The notes under the pieces were generated by a model. It had not been told where the DNA came from. It did not search any database and saw only the letters and a program-made list of their open reading frames with translations. A program made the translations under genes and the position numbers. A stretch of 54,934 nt of DNA from an uncultured Burkholderiales bacterium (GTDB lineage Bacteria; Pseudomonadota; Gammaproteobacteria; Burkholderiales; Thiobacillaceae): NCBI GenBank assembly GCA_937949525.1, contig CALEDT010000007.1, positions 1-54,934 of the forward strand, written 5' to 3'. Numbering within the stretch: position 1 is the first letter of the stretch; the number at the start of each line of letters is the position of its first letter. Shown piece by piece: positions 25,643 through 34,736 of the stretch.

Positions 25643-28600
25643 ATGAGTGACGATACGGAATTCGATCTGGGCCCCCTCACCTGGGTCAAGGCGGAGTTGG
25701 ACAATGCGCTGGAGGCGGCGCGCGCGGCGCTCGCCGACTGGAACGGCGAGGATCTCAATCCGCTCAAGGCCGCGGCGGCGCACCTGCACCAGGTGCATGG
25801 TGCGTTGCAGATCGTCGATCTGCGCGGCGTATCGCAGGTGTGCGCGGAAACCGAGCGATTGCTGGACGACATGGCGGCGCGCGCGGAGACGCGTACGCCG
25901 GCCTCGGCGGAGGTGGTGTTGCGCGCCATTGCCGAGCTCAAGGCTTATCTGGACGGCCTGATGTCGGGTGGTACGCATGCGGAGATCCGCCTGGCGCCGA
26001 TCCTCAACGAGGTCGTGACCCGGCGCGGTGGCGAGCCGCCCGCGCCGAGCGAGCTGTTCTACCCCGATACCAGTCGGCGCGTGCCGCGTGAAGCGCCGGA
26101 GCCGGCGCTGGACGAGGATGCGCGCCGCGAGGCCATCCATGCCGCCCGCCTGCGCTATCAGCGCGGCTTGTTGCTGTTCCTGCAGAACAAGGATGCGGCC
26201 ACCGGTCTGGCGCGCATGGAGCAGGCGGTGCGCGACGTCGAAGCGGTCGCGCCCACCGGCGCGCAGTACACGTTCTGGTGGAGTGCGGCCGGTCTGATCG
26301 AAGCGGTGCGGCGGGGCGGTGTGCCGGTCGATTTCTGGGTCAAGCGGCTATGTGGCCGGGTCGACCTGCAGATGCGCCGGCTGATGGAGGGCTCGCGCCA
26401 ACTCGCCGATCGTCTGTTCCGTGATGTGTTGTACTTCGTCGCGCGTGACGACGGTGCGGACGGCCGTGCCGCCCGCGCACGCGAACTGTTCCAGTTGCGC
26501 CGCTACCTGCCGGAGGCGGTCGCCGCCGACTGGAGCGCGGAGCAGCGCCAGCAACTGGGGCTGTTGAAGGAGCACGTCGGCCTGGCCAAGGACCACTGGA
26601 TCCGCTACTGCTCCGGCCGTACCGACAGCCTGGAGCCGTTCCAGCGCGAGGCGCTGGCGCTGTACGAATCGGCCGCGCGCCTGCCCAACGAGGCCATGCG
26701 CACGCTGGCGCGCATCGTTCAGGCGGTGGCCAAGCGGCTGCCCGGCGCCGGCGACGCCACGGGCAACGAGGCGCTGCAACTGGAGATGGCCACGGCCTTG
26801 CTGCTGGCACAGAATGCCGCCGAGCACTATCTGGCGCTGGACGAGCAGTTCACGCGCCAGTCCGAGGCACAGGCCATGCGCCTGCAGGCGGCGATCGATC
26901 CCGCCTTCGACCGGTCGCGCATCCCGGTGGTGGAGATGCTGGACGACATCTCGCGGGCCGCTCAGGAAAAACTGGTGGTTGCCCAGGTCACGCACGAGAT
27001 CCAGGCCAACCTCAACCAGGTCGAGGAGATCCTCGACAGGTTCTTCCGCAATGCCGCCGAACGCGCGGGTCTGCCGTTGGTGCCGGGCCTGATGAAGCAG
27101 GTGCTGGGCGCCCTGAACATCCTGCAACTCGATGTTGCCGCCAATCTGGCGCGCGAGGCGGCGCAGCGCATCGAGCATTTCAACCAGGCGGATGCCTACA
27201 TCGCGCCGGAGAATCTCGATTGGGTCGCCGAGGCGCTGTCCACCTTGAGCCTGTACATGGACGGCCTGCGTTACGGCCGCGACGACCATCGCGTCATGCT
27301 CGCGCTGCTGGCGCGGCCGGAGGTGCGTGCGGGCGAGGAAGAGACGGTCGAGAGCCAGGTGCGCGAGGAGACCGAACGCATCCTCGACAGCGCGACGCAG
27401 CTCGCGCAACAGGATGGCGGCGATGCCTCGGCGCGCGTGGCGCTGCGCAGCGATCTGGCGCAATTGGCACGTGATGCCGATCTGATCGGCGATCGTGACC
27501 TGCGCGGTCGTGCCGACGCGGCACTGCGCGCGCTCAACGAGGAGGCGCCGGCCGCCGAGGTACGCGAGGCCCTCGCCGGCGCCGCCGACGTGGCGACGCC
27601 GGCACCGAGTGCGCAGGCGGTGCGGCTGGCGGCCAGTACGGACGAGGCGGTGGACCGTGAACTGCTCGATACCTATATCGAGGAAGCCCATCAGGTATTG
27701 GGTGAAATCGCCATCCAGGTCGCGCGCCTGCAGGTCAGCCCTTACGACCAGGATGCCTTCACCACCGTGCGCCGTGGCTTCCACACACTCAAGGGCAGCG
27801 GCCGCATGGTCGGCTTGGCTGAGCTGGCGGAACCCGCCTGGGAAATCGAACAGACACTGAACCTCTGGCTGCGCGACGAACGCGCGCCGGACGCGGCCAT
27901 GCTGGCCTTCCTCGAGGATGCGGGCAATGCCTTCCAGATCTGGGTGGGCGAACTCGAGGAGCAGGGCCGTGCGCGCGTCGAATCCGCCGCGCTGGTGGCG
28001 CGCGCGCGCGCCTTGCGCGGCGAGGGCGCGGCGGAGCCGCCGCCCCCAAAAGCTGAAGCCGGCGTCCCGGCGGCAGCGGACGCCGGCGAGCCGGAGGCCA
28101 CCCCGAACGTCGCCGCCGATGGCGTGGATATCGAGGGGCATGTGTTGCCAGCCGAGCTGTTCGCGATTTTCAGCGCCGAAGCCGCGCAGCGCCTGAACGA
28201 GCTGCGCGCTGCGCTGGCCGACATGGCCCTCGGCCAGCGCGTTTCCGCCTGGGAGGCATTCCTGCGCGCGGCACACACCCTCGCCGGCATTGCCCGCACC
28301 ACCGGTTTCATGCCGCTTTCCGACAGTGCCGGCACGCTGGAACAGTGGGCGTCGACCTGGCCGGACAAGACCCGTGCGCTGGGCGCGGACGAGGCCGACG
28401 CCGTGGTGGCCGCCGTGGAGCAGCTCGCCAGCCTGGTGCAGGGCATCCTGGCGCATCGTTTCCCGGTGGCACCCCCCGACTTCGCCAGTACCTTGCCGCA
28501 GCCCGTCGCCGGCGGCGAATGCGGAGCAGAGCAGGCCGCAACGCCGTCTGCCGGCCACGCCGACGATGCCAAGGACGCCAGCGCGGCCGGTCCTGCCGGG

Positions 28601-30991
28601 TCCGATGTCGATCAGCACGTCGCTGCCGAGGCGACACGCGAATACACCGTGGCGCATACCGATGAGGCGCCGCCGGCGCCGGTCGCCCTGCCGCCGGCGG
28701 TCGACGAATTCGACCCGGAGCTGCTGCCGATCTTTCTGGAAGAGGCGGCGGAACTCCTGCCGCGTATCGGCGAATCGCTGCGCGCCTGGCGCGCGGCGCC
28801 CGCCGATGTCGGTGCGCGCGATGCCATCAAGCGTGCGTTGCACACCCTGAAGGGCTCGTCGCGCATGGCCGGGGCGATGACGCTGGGCGAATCGGTGCAC
28901 GCACTGGAGACACGGGTCATCGAGCTGCCCGGAGGCGTCGCCGACGACGATTTCCTGGACGCGATGGAAGCCGCTTACGACCACATCGCCGATGTGATCG
29001 ATCACCTCAGGACCGGCGGCGGTGAACGGGGACCGTCCGCTGACGCCGGGTCCGCCGCCGGTGCGTCGCCGCCCGGGTCCGTGGGCCTCGCGGCGGCCGC
29101 CGACTTCACGCCGGAACCCACTGCGCCCGTCGCGGCGTCGCGGACGGAGGCCGGTCGCCGCCCGCTCGCCGCGGTGGTGCAGCCACCGCCACGCACCCGC
29201 AGTACGCTGCGGGTGAAATCCGACATCCTGGATACGCTGCTCAACGAAGCCGGCGAGGTCTCGATCGCCCGCTCACGCATCGAGAACGTGCTGTCCGCCT
29301 ACAAGCAGACCGCGCAGGAGCTCTCCACCAACGTCGACCGACTGCGCAACCAGTTGCGCGAGTTGGAGATCCAGGCGGAGACGCAGATGCACTCGCGCCT
29401 GGCGCGCATGGAGGAGAGCCAGTTCGACCCGCTCGAGTTCGACCGCTTCACGCGCCTGCAGGAGTTGACGCGCCTGATGGCGGAAAGTGTCAACGACGTC
29501 TCCACCGCCCAGGAAAACCTGCTGCAGGGCCTCAACGAGGCGGACGGGGCGCTGATCCATCAGGGCCGCATGGCGCGCACACTGCAACAGGAACTGATGC
29601 GCCTGCGCATGCTGCCGCTGGGCACGCTGGCGGAGCGGCTGCATCGCGTCGCTCGTCAGGCCGCCAAGGAGACCGGACGCAAGGCGCAGTTGGAGTTGGA
29701 CGGCGCGCAGACCGAGCTGGATCGGGGCGTACTCGATCGCATCGCCGCGCCCTTGGAGCATCTGGTGCGCAACGCGGTTGCCCACGGCATCGAGCCGCCG
29801 GAACGGCGGCTGGCCGCCGGCAAGCCGGAGTATGGCGAGATCCGCCTGGTCGCCACCCGTGAAGCCAACGAAATCGTTCTGACGCTGAGCGACGACGGCG
29901 CCGGCATCGACTACGCGGCGGTGCGCGCGCGTGCATGCGCGCTCGGCTGGCTCGCCGACACCGATGCGCCGGACGCCGAGGCGCTGCATGCCTTCCTGTT
30001 CCGCTCCGGCTTCACCACATCCGATACGGTCACGGAGATCGCCGGTCGCGGCATCGGCCTGGACGTCGTGCGCAACGAGATCGCCGGCATCGGCGGTCGG
30101 GTGCGTCTGGAATCCACGCCGGGACAGGGTACCCGCTTCGTCATCCGCCTGCCGCTGACCCTGGCCTTGACCCAGGTGGTGCTGGTCGACGCCGGCGGCC
30201 AGGTATGGGCGCTGGCGGCCAACCTGGTCGTGCTGGTGCGCGAAGTCACGCCGGAACAGGCTCATGCGGCGCACGAACTCGGACACATGACGTTCGACGA
30301 CGAGGTGTTTCCGCTGCGCACGCTGGCCGAACTGGTCGGGCGCGAGCCCCGCCCCGGCGAGGGCCCGCTGCGCACCATTCTGCTGTTGCGCGCGGGCGAC
30401 CAACGCCTGGCGCTGCGTGTCGACCATCTGGAGGGCAACCATGAGGCCGTGGTCAAGAACATCGGCCCGCAGCTCGCGCGCATCGTCGGCGTAACGGGTG
30501 CCACGGTGCTCGGTGACGGCCGTGTCGCCCTGATCCTCAACCCGTTCCAACTGGCCGAGCGGGCGCCGCGCGTGCCGGTGACCGAGGAAGTGGCCAGCGG
30601 CGAACAGGCGCCGTTGATCATGGTGGTGGACGACTCGCTCACGGTGCGCAAGATCACCAGCCGTTTCCTGCAGCGCGAGGGCTACCGCGTCGTCACCGCG
30701 CGCGACGGCGTCGAGGCGCTGGAACTGCTGGAACGGGAAGTGCCCGCGGTCATGCTGCTGGACATCGAGATGCCGCGCATGGATGGCTTCGAAGTGGCGC
30801 GCCACGTGCGACTGGGCAGAGTGGCACCGAAGCTGCCGATCATCATGATCACCTCGCGCACGGCCGAAAAACATCGTGGCCACGCGCTGGAGCTGGGCGT
30901 CGACACCTACATGGGCAAGCCGTATCAGGAAGACGAACTGCTGGCCGAGATCGTGCGCCTGAGCGGGGTGCCGGCGCCGGCGCCGGCCTAA
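25643..30991 (+). CDS. chpA: Hybrid chemotaxis kinase ChpA/PilL
   Basis: A 1782-residue CheA-type kinase at the centre of the Pil-Chp system. Order: N-terminal helical region with a Hpt-like HQVHGAL near residue 50; Hpt with HTLKGSGRM near 713; a second Hpt with HTLAGIART near 876, where the Lys is replaced; a third with HTLKGSSRM near 1066; dimerisation helices; ATP-binding domain with HLVRNAVAHGIEPPERR, LSDDGAGID and GRGIGLDVV; CheW domain; and a C-terminal receiver with VMLLDIEMPRMDG. The ATG at 25643 has TTTGGAG upstream. It has fewer Hpt domains than P. aeruginosa ChpA. Confidence 0.95.
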   Translation: MSDDTEFDLGPLTWVKAELDNALEAARAALADWNGEDLNPLKAAAAHLHQVHGALQIVDLRGVSQVCAETERLLDDMAARAETRTPASAEVVLRAIAELKAYLDGLMSGGTHAEIRLAPILNEVVTRRGGEPPAPSELFYPDTSRRVPREAPEPALDEDARREAIHAARLRYQRGLLLFLQNKDAATGLARMEQAVRDVEAVAPTGAQYTFWWSAAGLIEAVRRGGVPVDFWVKRLCGRVDLQMRRLMEGSRQLADRLFRDVLYFVARDDGADGRAARARELFQLRRYLPEAVAADWSAEQRQQLGLLKEHVGLAKDHWIRYCSGRTDSLEPFQREALALYESAARLPNEAMRTLARIVQAVAKRLPGAGDATGNEALQLEMATALLLAQNAAEHYLALDEQFTRQSEAQAMRLQAAIDPAFDRSRIPVVEMLDDISRAAQEKLVVAQVTHEIQANLNQVEEILDRFFRNAAERAGLPLVPGLMKQVLGALNILQLDVAANLAREAAQRIEHFNQADAYIAPENLDWVAEALSTLSLYMDGLRYGRDDHRVMLALLARPEVRAGEEETVESQVREETERILDSATQLAQQDGGDASARVALRSDLAQLARDADLIGDRDLRGRADAALRALNEEAPAAEVREALAGAADVATPAPSAQAVRLAASTDEAVDRELLDTYIEEAHQVLGEIAIQVARLQVSPYDQDAFTTVRRGFHTLKGSGRMVGLAELAEPAWEIEQTLNLWLRDERAPDAAMLAFLEDAGNAFQIWVGELEEQGRARVESAALVARARALRGEGAAEPPPPKAEAGVPAAADAGEPEATPNVAADGVDIEGHVLPAELFAIFSAEAAQRLNELRAALADMALGQRVSAWEAFLRAAHTLAGIARTTGFMPLSDSAGTLEQWASTWPDKTRALGADEADAVVAAVEQLASLVQGILAHRFPVAPPDFASTLPQPVAGGECGAEQAATPSAGHADDAKDASAAGPAGSDVDQHVAAEATREYTVAHTDEAPPAPVALPPAVDEFDPELLPIFLEEAAELLPRIGESLRAWRAAPADVGARDAIKRALHTLKGSSRMAGAMTLGESVHALETRVIELPGGVADDDFLDAMEAAYDHIADVIDHLRTGGGERGPSADAGSAAGASPPGSVGLAAAADFTPEPTAPVAASRTEAGRRPLAAVVQPPPRTRSTLRVKSDILDTLLNEAGEVSIARSRIENVLSAYKQTAQELSTNVDRLRNQLRELEIQAETQMHSRLARMEESQFDPLEFDRFTRLQELTRLMAESVNDVSTAQENLLQGLNEADGALIHQGRMARTLQQELMRLRMLPLGTLAERLHRVARQAAKETGRKAQLELDGAQTELDRGVLDRIAAPLEHLVRNAVAHGIEPPERRLAAGKPEYGEIRLVATREANEIVLTLSDDGAGIDYAAVRARACALGWLADTDAPDAEALHAFLFRSGFTTSDTVTEIAGRGIGLDVVRNEIAGIGGRVRLESTPGQGTRFVIRLPLTLALTQVVLVDAGGQVWALAANLVVLVREVTPEQAHAAHELGHMTFDDEVFPLRTLAELVGREPRPGEGPLRTILLLRAGDQRLALRVDHLEGNHEAVVKNIGPQLARIVGVTGATVLGDGRVALILNPFQLAERAPRVPVTEEVASGEQAPLIMVVDDSLTVRKITSRFLQREGYRVVTARDGVEALELLEREVPAVMLLDIEMPRMDGFEVARHVRLGRVAPKLPIIMITSRTAEKHRGHALELGVDTYMGKPYQEDELLAEIVRLSGVPAPAPA

Positions 30992-31013
30992 CCGCCGGCT
31001 ACCGGGGTGAGCG

Positions 31014-31817
31014 TCACCAGAACAGGTAGAACAGCACCGCGCCGAGCACCAGCCGGTAGATCACGTAGGGCAGCATGCCGGTGCGTGACAGCAGACGGAT
31101 GAAGTAGTGAATGCACAGGTAGGCGCTGACCGCCGCCAGTGCGAAGCCGATCGCCAACGCGCTCCAGTCGACCGGTTCGGCGGCCTGCAGCAGGTCGCGC
31201 GTCACCAGTACGGTCGAGGCCAGCAGCGTCGGGATGGACAGCAGGAAGGAGAAGCGCGCCGCACCTTCGCGCGTCAGTCCGAGCAGCAGCCCCGCGGTGA
31301 TGGTGATGCCGGAACGCGAGACACCGGGAATCAGCGCGATGGCCTGTGCCAGACCGACCAGCACGGCGTCGCGCCAGCTCACCGTGTACTCGTCGCGCGC
31401 GCGACGGCCGTGGACATCCGCCCACCACAACAGCAGGCCGAACACGATGGTCGTGGTGGCGATCACCAAGGGCGCGCGCAGCGGGCCTTCGACGTAACCC
31501 TTGAGCAGCAGGCCGGCCACCACCACCGGCAGCGTACCCAGCACCACCGCCCAGGCCAGTTTGGCATCCGGTGTCCAGTCGCCGCGCAACGACCCGAACG
31601 TGGCTACGGTCATGCGTCCCACCTCGTGGCGGAAATACAGCAGCACGGCGAGCAGCGTACCGCCGTGCACGGCGACGTCGAACGCCAGACCTTGGTCCTC
31701 CCAGCCGGTGATCACCGGCACCAGGATCAGGTGCGCGGAGCTCGAGATGGGCAGGAATTCGGTGATGCCCTGCACCAGGGCGAGAAAAGCGATCTGCAGT
31801 AATTCCACGGGACGCAC
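31014..31817 (-). CDS. uppP: Undecaprenyl-diphosphatase UppP
   Basis: A 267-residue multi-pass inner-membrane phosphatase that recycles undecaprenyl diphosphate for peptidoglycan and surface polysaccharide synthesis. It has VQGITEFLPISSSAHLILV with catalytic Glu and the first box, and the second box PGVSRSGITITAGL. The start is GTG at 31817, with another GTG at 31808 matching the usual N-terminus; neither has a good ribosome site. It may supply carrier lipid to the EPS locus nearby. Confidence 0.96.
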   Translation of the reverse strand: MRPVELLQIAFLALVQGITEFLPISSSAHLILVPVITGWEDQGLAFDVAVHGGTLLAVLLYFRHEVGRMTVATFGSLRGDWTPDAKLAWAVVLGTLPVVVAGLLLKGYVEGPLRAPLVIATTTIVFGLLLWWADVHGRRARDEYTVSWRDAVLVGLAQAIALIPGVSRSGITITAGLLLGLTREGAARFSFLLSIPTLLASTVLVTRDLLQAAEPVDWSALAIGFALAAVSAYLCIHYFIRLLSRTGMLPYVIYRLVLGAVLFYLFW

Positions 31818-31887
31818 AGGGGTGATTGCGAGCCGCGGCAGTATACGCCATCAGTCCGCCGCCACCGGCAGCGGTGGCGCGGACGGG

Positions 31888-32523
31888 TCAGCCGGCGCGG
31901 CGGTTGCGGCGCAGGTGCTGCAATACCAGGGTTGCCACCTGCACGCGATTGTGGAACCCCAGTTTCTGCATGATGTTGGCCAGATGATTGCGCACGGTGT
32001 TGTCGGACAGATTGATCTTGGCGCCGATCACCTTGTTGCTGAGTCCCTGGGCGACGTATTCGGCGATCTCCAGTTCGCGCGCCGACAGCTTGGCGAGCGG
32101 ATCCTCGCCACCGCCGCGGGTGAGCTTCTGCACCACGGCGGGCGGGAAGGCGCCGGCATCCTGCAGCACGATGCCGATGGCATGCACGATCTGCTCGGTA
32201 TCCGCGGACTTCAGCAGATAGCCGTCGACCCCGGCATCGACCGCGGCGCGGATCTCCTGATCGTCGTCTTCCACGGTCAGCACGATCACCTTCATACCGG
32301 CAGCTTTCAACAGCGGCGCGATCTCCAGGCCGTCACCGTCCGGCATGCCGCGATCCAGGATGGCCACATCGGCCTGGCCGCCCTGCCCCAGCCAGGCGCG
32401 GGCGCTGGCGAGGTCGACGCACTCGCCGGCGATGGCGAACGAGGGCTCGCCCTCGAGCGCACGCCGCAGGCCCAGACGCAACAAAGGATGATCGTCGACG
32501 AGCAGGATGCGAATGGCGGTCAT
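31888..32523 (-). CDS. Orphan NarL/LuxR-type response regulator
   Basis: A 211-residue regulator: receiver with ILLVDDHPLLRLGLRRAL, phosphoacceptor Asp in VAILDRGMPDGDGLEIAP, VIVLTVEDDD and GYLLKSAD, then a LuxR helix-turn-helix (LSARELEIAEYVAQGLSNKV, LSDNTVRNHLANIMQKLGFHNR). The kinase is not adjacent; uppP and greB flank it. No clear target can be named. Confidence 0.88.
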   Translation of the reverse strand: MTAIRILLVDDHPLLRLGLRRALEGEPSFAIAGECVDLASARAWLGQGGQADVAILDRGMPDGDGLEIAPLLKAAGMKVIVLTVEDDDQEIRAAVDAGVDGYLLKSADTEQIVHAIGIVLQDAGAFPPAVVQKLTRGGGEDPLAKLSARELEIAEYVAQGLSNKVIGAKINLSDNTVRNHLANIMQKLGFHNRVQVATLVLQHLRRNRRAG

Positions 32524-32633
32524 GGCGCGGCTCCGTGCGTTGCGGGTGGGGCATATTAACGTCAAACCGCCATGACGTGACCGTGTCCGACCCAGGCGTG
32601 CCGAACCGGCGCCGGCGCACTGCAGGCGGATGC

Positions 32634-33185
32634 TCAGTCGAGCGCCAAATACTCCACCGCGACCACTTCCAGCTCGCGCGTGCCGTTCGGTGTCGGGCAG
32701 CGCACGCAATCGCCCTCGTGCGCACCGAGCAGGCAGCGCGCCAGCGGTGAAATCCAGGAGATGCGACCGCGCGCGGCATCGGCCTCGTCGATGCCGACGA
32801 TGCTGTACCGCGCGTCATTGCCGTGTTCGTCCGACACCGTGACCGTCGCGCCGAAGTACACCCTGTCGGTCGCCTCGCGCGCGGCGGGGTCGACCACCAC
32901 GGCCTGTTCCAGCCGTTTGGTCAGAAAACGGATGCGCCGGTCGATCTCGCGCAGGCGCTTCTTGCCGTAGATGTAGTCGCCGTTCTCCGAACGATCACCG
33001 TTGCCCGCCGCCCAGGCCACCACGTTGACCACGGCCGGCCGCTCCTGCCGCACCAGGTGAGCCAGTTCGGCGCGCAGACGCGCGTGGCCGGCCGGCGTCA
33101 TGTAGTTCGGGCCGGCTGCGGAAGTGGGCGCGACGGCTGGTTCGTCCTGGTCGGCCTCGGCTTCACGCGTGAATGCCTTGCTCAT
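32634..33185 (-). CDS. greB: Transcription elongation factor GreB
   Basis: A 183-residue Gre factor that stimulates RNA cleavage in backtracked RNA polymerase. After a 27-residue acidic extension it has NYMTPAGHARLRAELAHLV, the coiled-coil tip GNGDRSENGDYIYGKKRLREIDRRIRFL with the D-x-x-E acid pair, and the C-terminal FKBP-like domain with ISWISPLARCLLG. The D-Y-x-Y-x-K-K form favours GreB over GreA. Start overlaps the mlaA stop. Confidence 0.93.
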   Translation of the reverse strand: MSKAFTREAEADQDEPAVAPTSAAGPNYMTPAGHARLRAELAHLVRQERPAVVNVVAWAAGNGDRSENGDYIYGKKRLREIDRRIRFLTKRLEQAVVVDPAAREATDRVYFGATVTVSDEHGNDARYSIVGIDEADAARGRISWISPLARCLLGAHEGDCVRCPTPNGTRELEVVAVEYLALD

Positions 33186-33901
33186 TCCTCGTCGCGCGGC
33201 GGATTGCCGTCATACACCAGGGTCCGGCGCCGCTCCAGGTACAACTCACGTGTGAATTCGTAGGGGTCGATCGCCGCCGCTTCGATCGCGCGCACCGCCT
33301 CGAGCAGGTCGGCGCGCCGGCTGACCACGCGCAGCGCCGTGGCGGCGTTGCGCACCGGCACGTCGTCATGACGACGCACCAGGTCCGTGTACTCCGCGTC
33401 GACGTAATAGCCGATGCCGTCGCGCACGCTGCTCGGGCCGAGCAACGGCAATACCAGGTAGGGGCCGGGACCGACGCCCCAGCGCCCCAGGGTCTGGCCG
33501 AAGTCCTCGTTCTGCTTCTGCAGTCCCATCTCCGAGGCGACATCGAGCAGGCCGAACAGGCCCAGGCTGCTGTTGATCGCCAGGCGCATGAAGTCGCGGC
33601 TGCCCCGTTCCAGCTTGAGTTGCAGGATGTCGTTGGCGAGCACGGTGACGTCGTTCAGGTTGGCGAAGAAGTTGCGCACGCTGGTGCGCGCGAAGCCGGG
33701 CACCACGGTCTGATAACCCTGCGCCACCGGCTTGAGCAGGACGCGGTCCAACTCCTCGTTGAACACGTGGACCGCGCGGTTCATCGGCTCCAACGGGTCG
33801 CGCGGGTCGCGCGGGTCGCCGGAGCTGGCGCATCCGGCGAGGGCGAGCGCGCAGAACAGGGAAACGGAAAGACTGGATGGGCGCATGTGCTGGGTTCTCA
33901 T
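33182..33901 (-). CDS. mlaA: MlaA (VacJ) phospholipid-transport lipoprotein
   Basis: A 239-residue outer-membrane lipoprotein of the Mla system that removes mislocalised phospholipids from the outer leaflet. Signal and lipobox: MRPSSLSVSLFCALALAGC; then DPLEPMNRAVHVFNEELDRVLLKPVAQGY, VRNFFANLNDVTVLANDILQLK, FGLLDVASEMGL, EDFGQTLGRWGVGPGPYLVLPLLGPSS and RDGIGYYVD. GGGAGG before the ATG at 33901 decides the start. mlaBCDEF are not in the window. Confidence 0.95.
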   Translation of the reverse strand: MRTQHMRPSSLSVSLFCALALAGCASSGDPRDPRDPLEPMNRAVHVFNEELDRVLLKPVAQGYQTVVPGFARTSVRNFFANLNDVTVLANDILQLKLERGSRDFMRLAINSSLGLFGLLDVASEMGLQKQNEDFGQTLGRWGVGPGPYLVLPLLGPSSVRDGIGYYVDAEYTDLVRRHDDVPVRNAATALRVVSRRADLLEAVRAIEAAAIDPYEFTRELYLERRRTLVYDGNPPRDEE

Positions 33902-33950
33902 CGGGCCTCCCGGATATCGGCGCGCCCGGTGTTCTGCTTGAGCGCGCATG

Positions 33951-33970
33951 ATGTTACGCCATGTTACGCC
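33951..33970. repeat. 10-bp perfect tandem duplication
   Basis: ATGTTACGCC occurs twice in a row in the divergent gap between mlaA and the small gene at 34066. It could be a recent slippage product or a regulator half-site pair. Confidence 0.6.
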
Positions 33971-34006
33971 GCGCGTGCGTCACGATAAACCCTGGCACAA
34001 CCGCGG

Positions 34007-34036
34007 TTGACCCCGCACGTGGCGCGCGCTGACAAT
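34007..34036 (+). promoter_or_regulatory. Sigma-70-like promoter of the small gene pair
   Basis: TTGACC at 34007-34012 and GACAAT at 34031-34036 are 18 bases apart, 30 bases upstream of the ATG at 34066. A perfect palindrome AACCGCGGTT overlaps the -35 region (33999-34008). Confidence 0.5.
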
Positions 34037-34065
34037 GTCCGGCCACAGCACGTCCGGAGTGCATC

Positions 34066-34350
34066 ATGAGCAACGAAACCGAACTGAGCAAGGAACAGCA
34101 GATCATGCGCGCCATGCGCAAGACGCTGACGTCCATCGTGCGCGACGCCGCGCCGCGGGATGGCATGCCCAGCCCGTTCACGGCGGAAACGGTCGAGAAC
34201 ATTCGCATGTGTCTGGGCCTGATCGCCGCGCGCGAAGCCGAGCTGGCGCAGGCACTGGGGCTGGCGCGCAATGAGCGCCCGCACTATGCGGACGAGACGC
34301 CGGCGGCGCAGCCGCTGCGTTTCGTCGCGCCGTCGGACAAGCTGAACTGA
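34066..34350 (+). CDS. Small soluble protein, unknown function (first of a pair)
   Basis: A 94-residue protein, MSNETELSKEQQIMRAMRKT..., mostly helical with an acidic start, a central ENIRMCLGLIAAREAELAQAL helix and a disordered tail. No signal or membrane segment. CGGAG upstream supports the start. Its stop overlaps the next ATG by one base (TGATG), so the two are translated together. I do not recognise a family; the regular helix pattern and coupling support a real gene. Confidence 0.65.
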   Translation: MSNETELSKEQQIMRAMRKTLTSIVRDAAPRDGMPSPFTAETVENIRMCLGLIAAREAELAQALGLARNERPHYADETPAAQPLRFVAPSDKLN

Positions 34351-34604
34351 TGGCGGAAGCCATCCCCGGTCTGATCACCGATACCGAGTCGGGCGTCGTT
34401 CGCACCGGCCCGGTGGTGATCTACAGTCCCAAGGGGCGCGCCCGCCGGCGCTTCCCCGAGGGCTGTGTCACGGTGCACGCCAGCGAAGCCGATGCGTGTG
34501 CCGCTGCGTGCCCGGAACAGGGCTATTTCGCCGCCATCGCTTCCGGTCCGTCGCGCTCCTCCGAAGGCTTTCGCCTCTACTACCTGGTACGCTGGCTCGA
34601 TTGA
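34350..34604 (+). CDS. Small soluble protein, unknown function (second of a pair)
   Basis: An 84-residue protein with GVVRTGPVVIYSPKGRARRRFPEG, a strand-basic loop-strand pattern, then EADACAAACPEQGYFAAIASGPSRSSEGFRLYYLVRWLD. It looks like a compact alpha/beta domain with a basic patch. No export signal. Coupled to the preceding gene and about 130 bases before the EPS operon. Function unknown. Confidence 0.65.
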   Translation: MAEAIPGLITDTESGVVRTGPVVIYSPKGRARRRFPEGCVTVHASEADACAAACPEQGYFAAIASGPSRSSEGFRLYYLVRWLD

Positions 34605-34688
34605 GCACCGGGCGGGTGCGCTGCCCGTGCGCGCAGGTGTCGTGCCCATGGCCTCAAGCTTGTGGGAAAAATGCCGTCAACGCCCGTG

Positions 34689-34697
34689 TGGCATAAT
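34689..34697 (+). promoter_or_regulatory. Extended -10 promoter element before the EPS operon
   Basis: TGGCATAAT is an extended -10 (TG-N-CATAAT) 40 bases upstream of the export lipoprotein start. There is no matching -35, and the TGGCA does not have a -12 partner, so it is not a sigma-54 site. Confidence 0.4.
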
Positions 34698-34736
34698 CCA
34701 CCGCGCTCAAACTGACCTGTAGTGGGGGAATTCGCA

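Noticed and set aside
26348-29005. Long minus-strand frame (885 codons) opposite chpA
   Set aside because: Same reason: an antisense shadow of chpA with no recognisable protein.
29273-30883. Minus-strand frame of 536 codons opposite the chpA kinase domains
   Set aside because: Antisense shadow; His/Gln/Arg-rich and without start signals.
33991-34008. TGGCACAACCGCGGTT as a third sigma-54 promoter
   Set aside because: The -24 half fits, but the -12 half lacks GC at the required spacing.
34689-34704. TGGCATAATCCACCGC before the EPS operon as a sigma-54 promoter
   Set aside because: No TTGC at the -12 position; better read as an extended -10 element.
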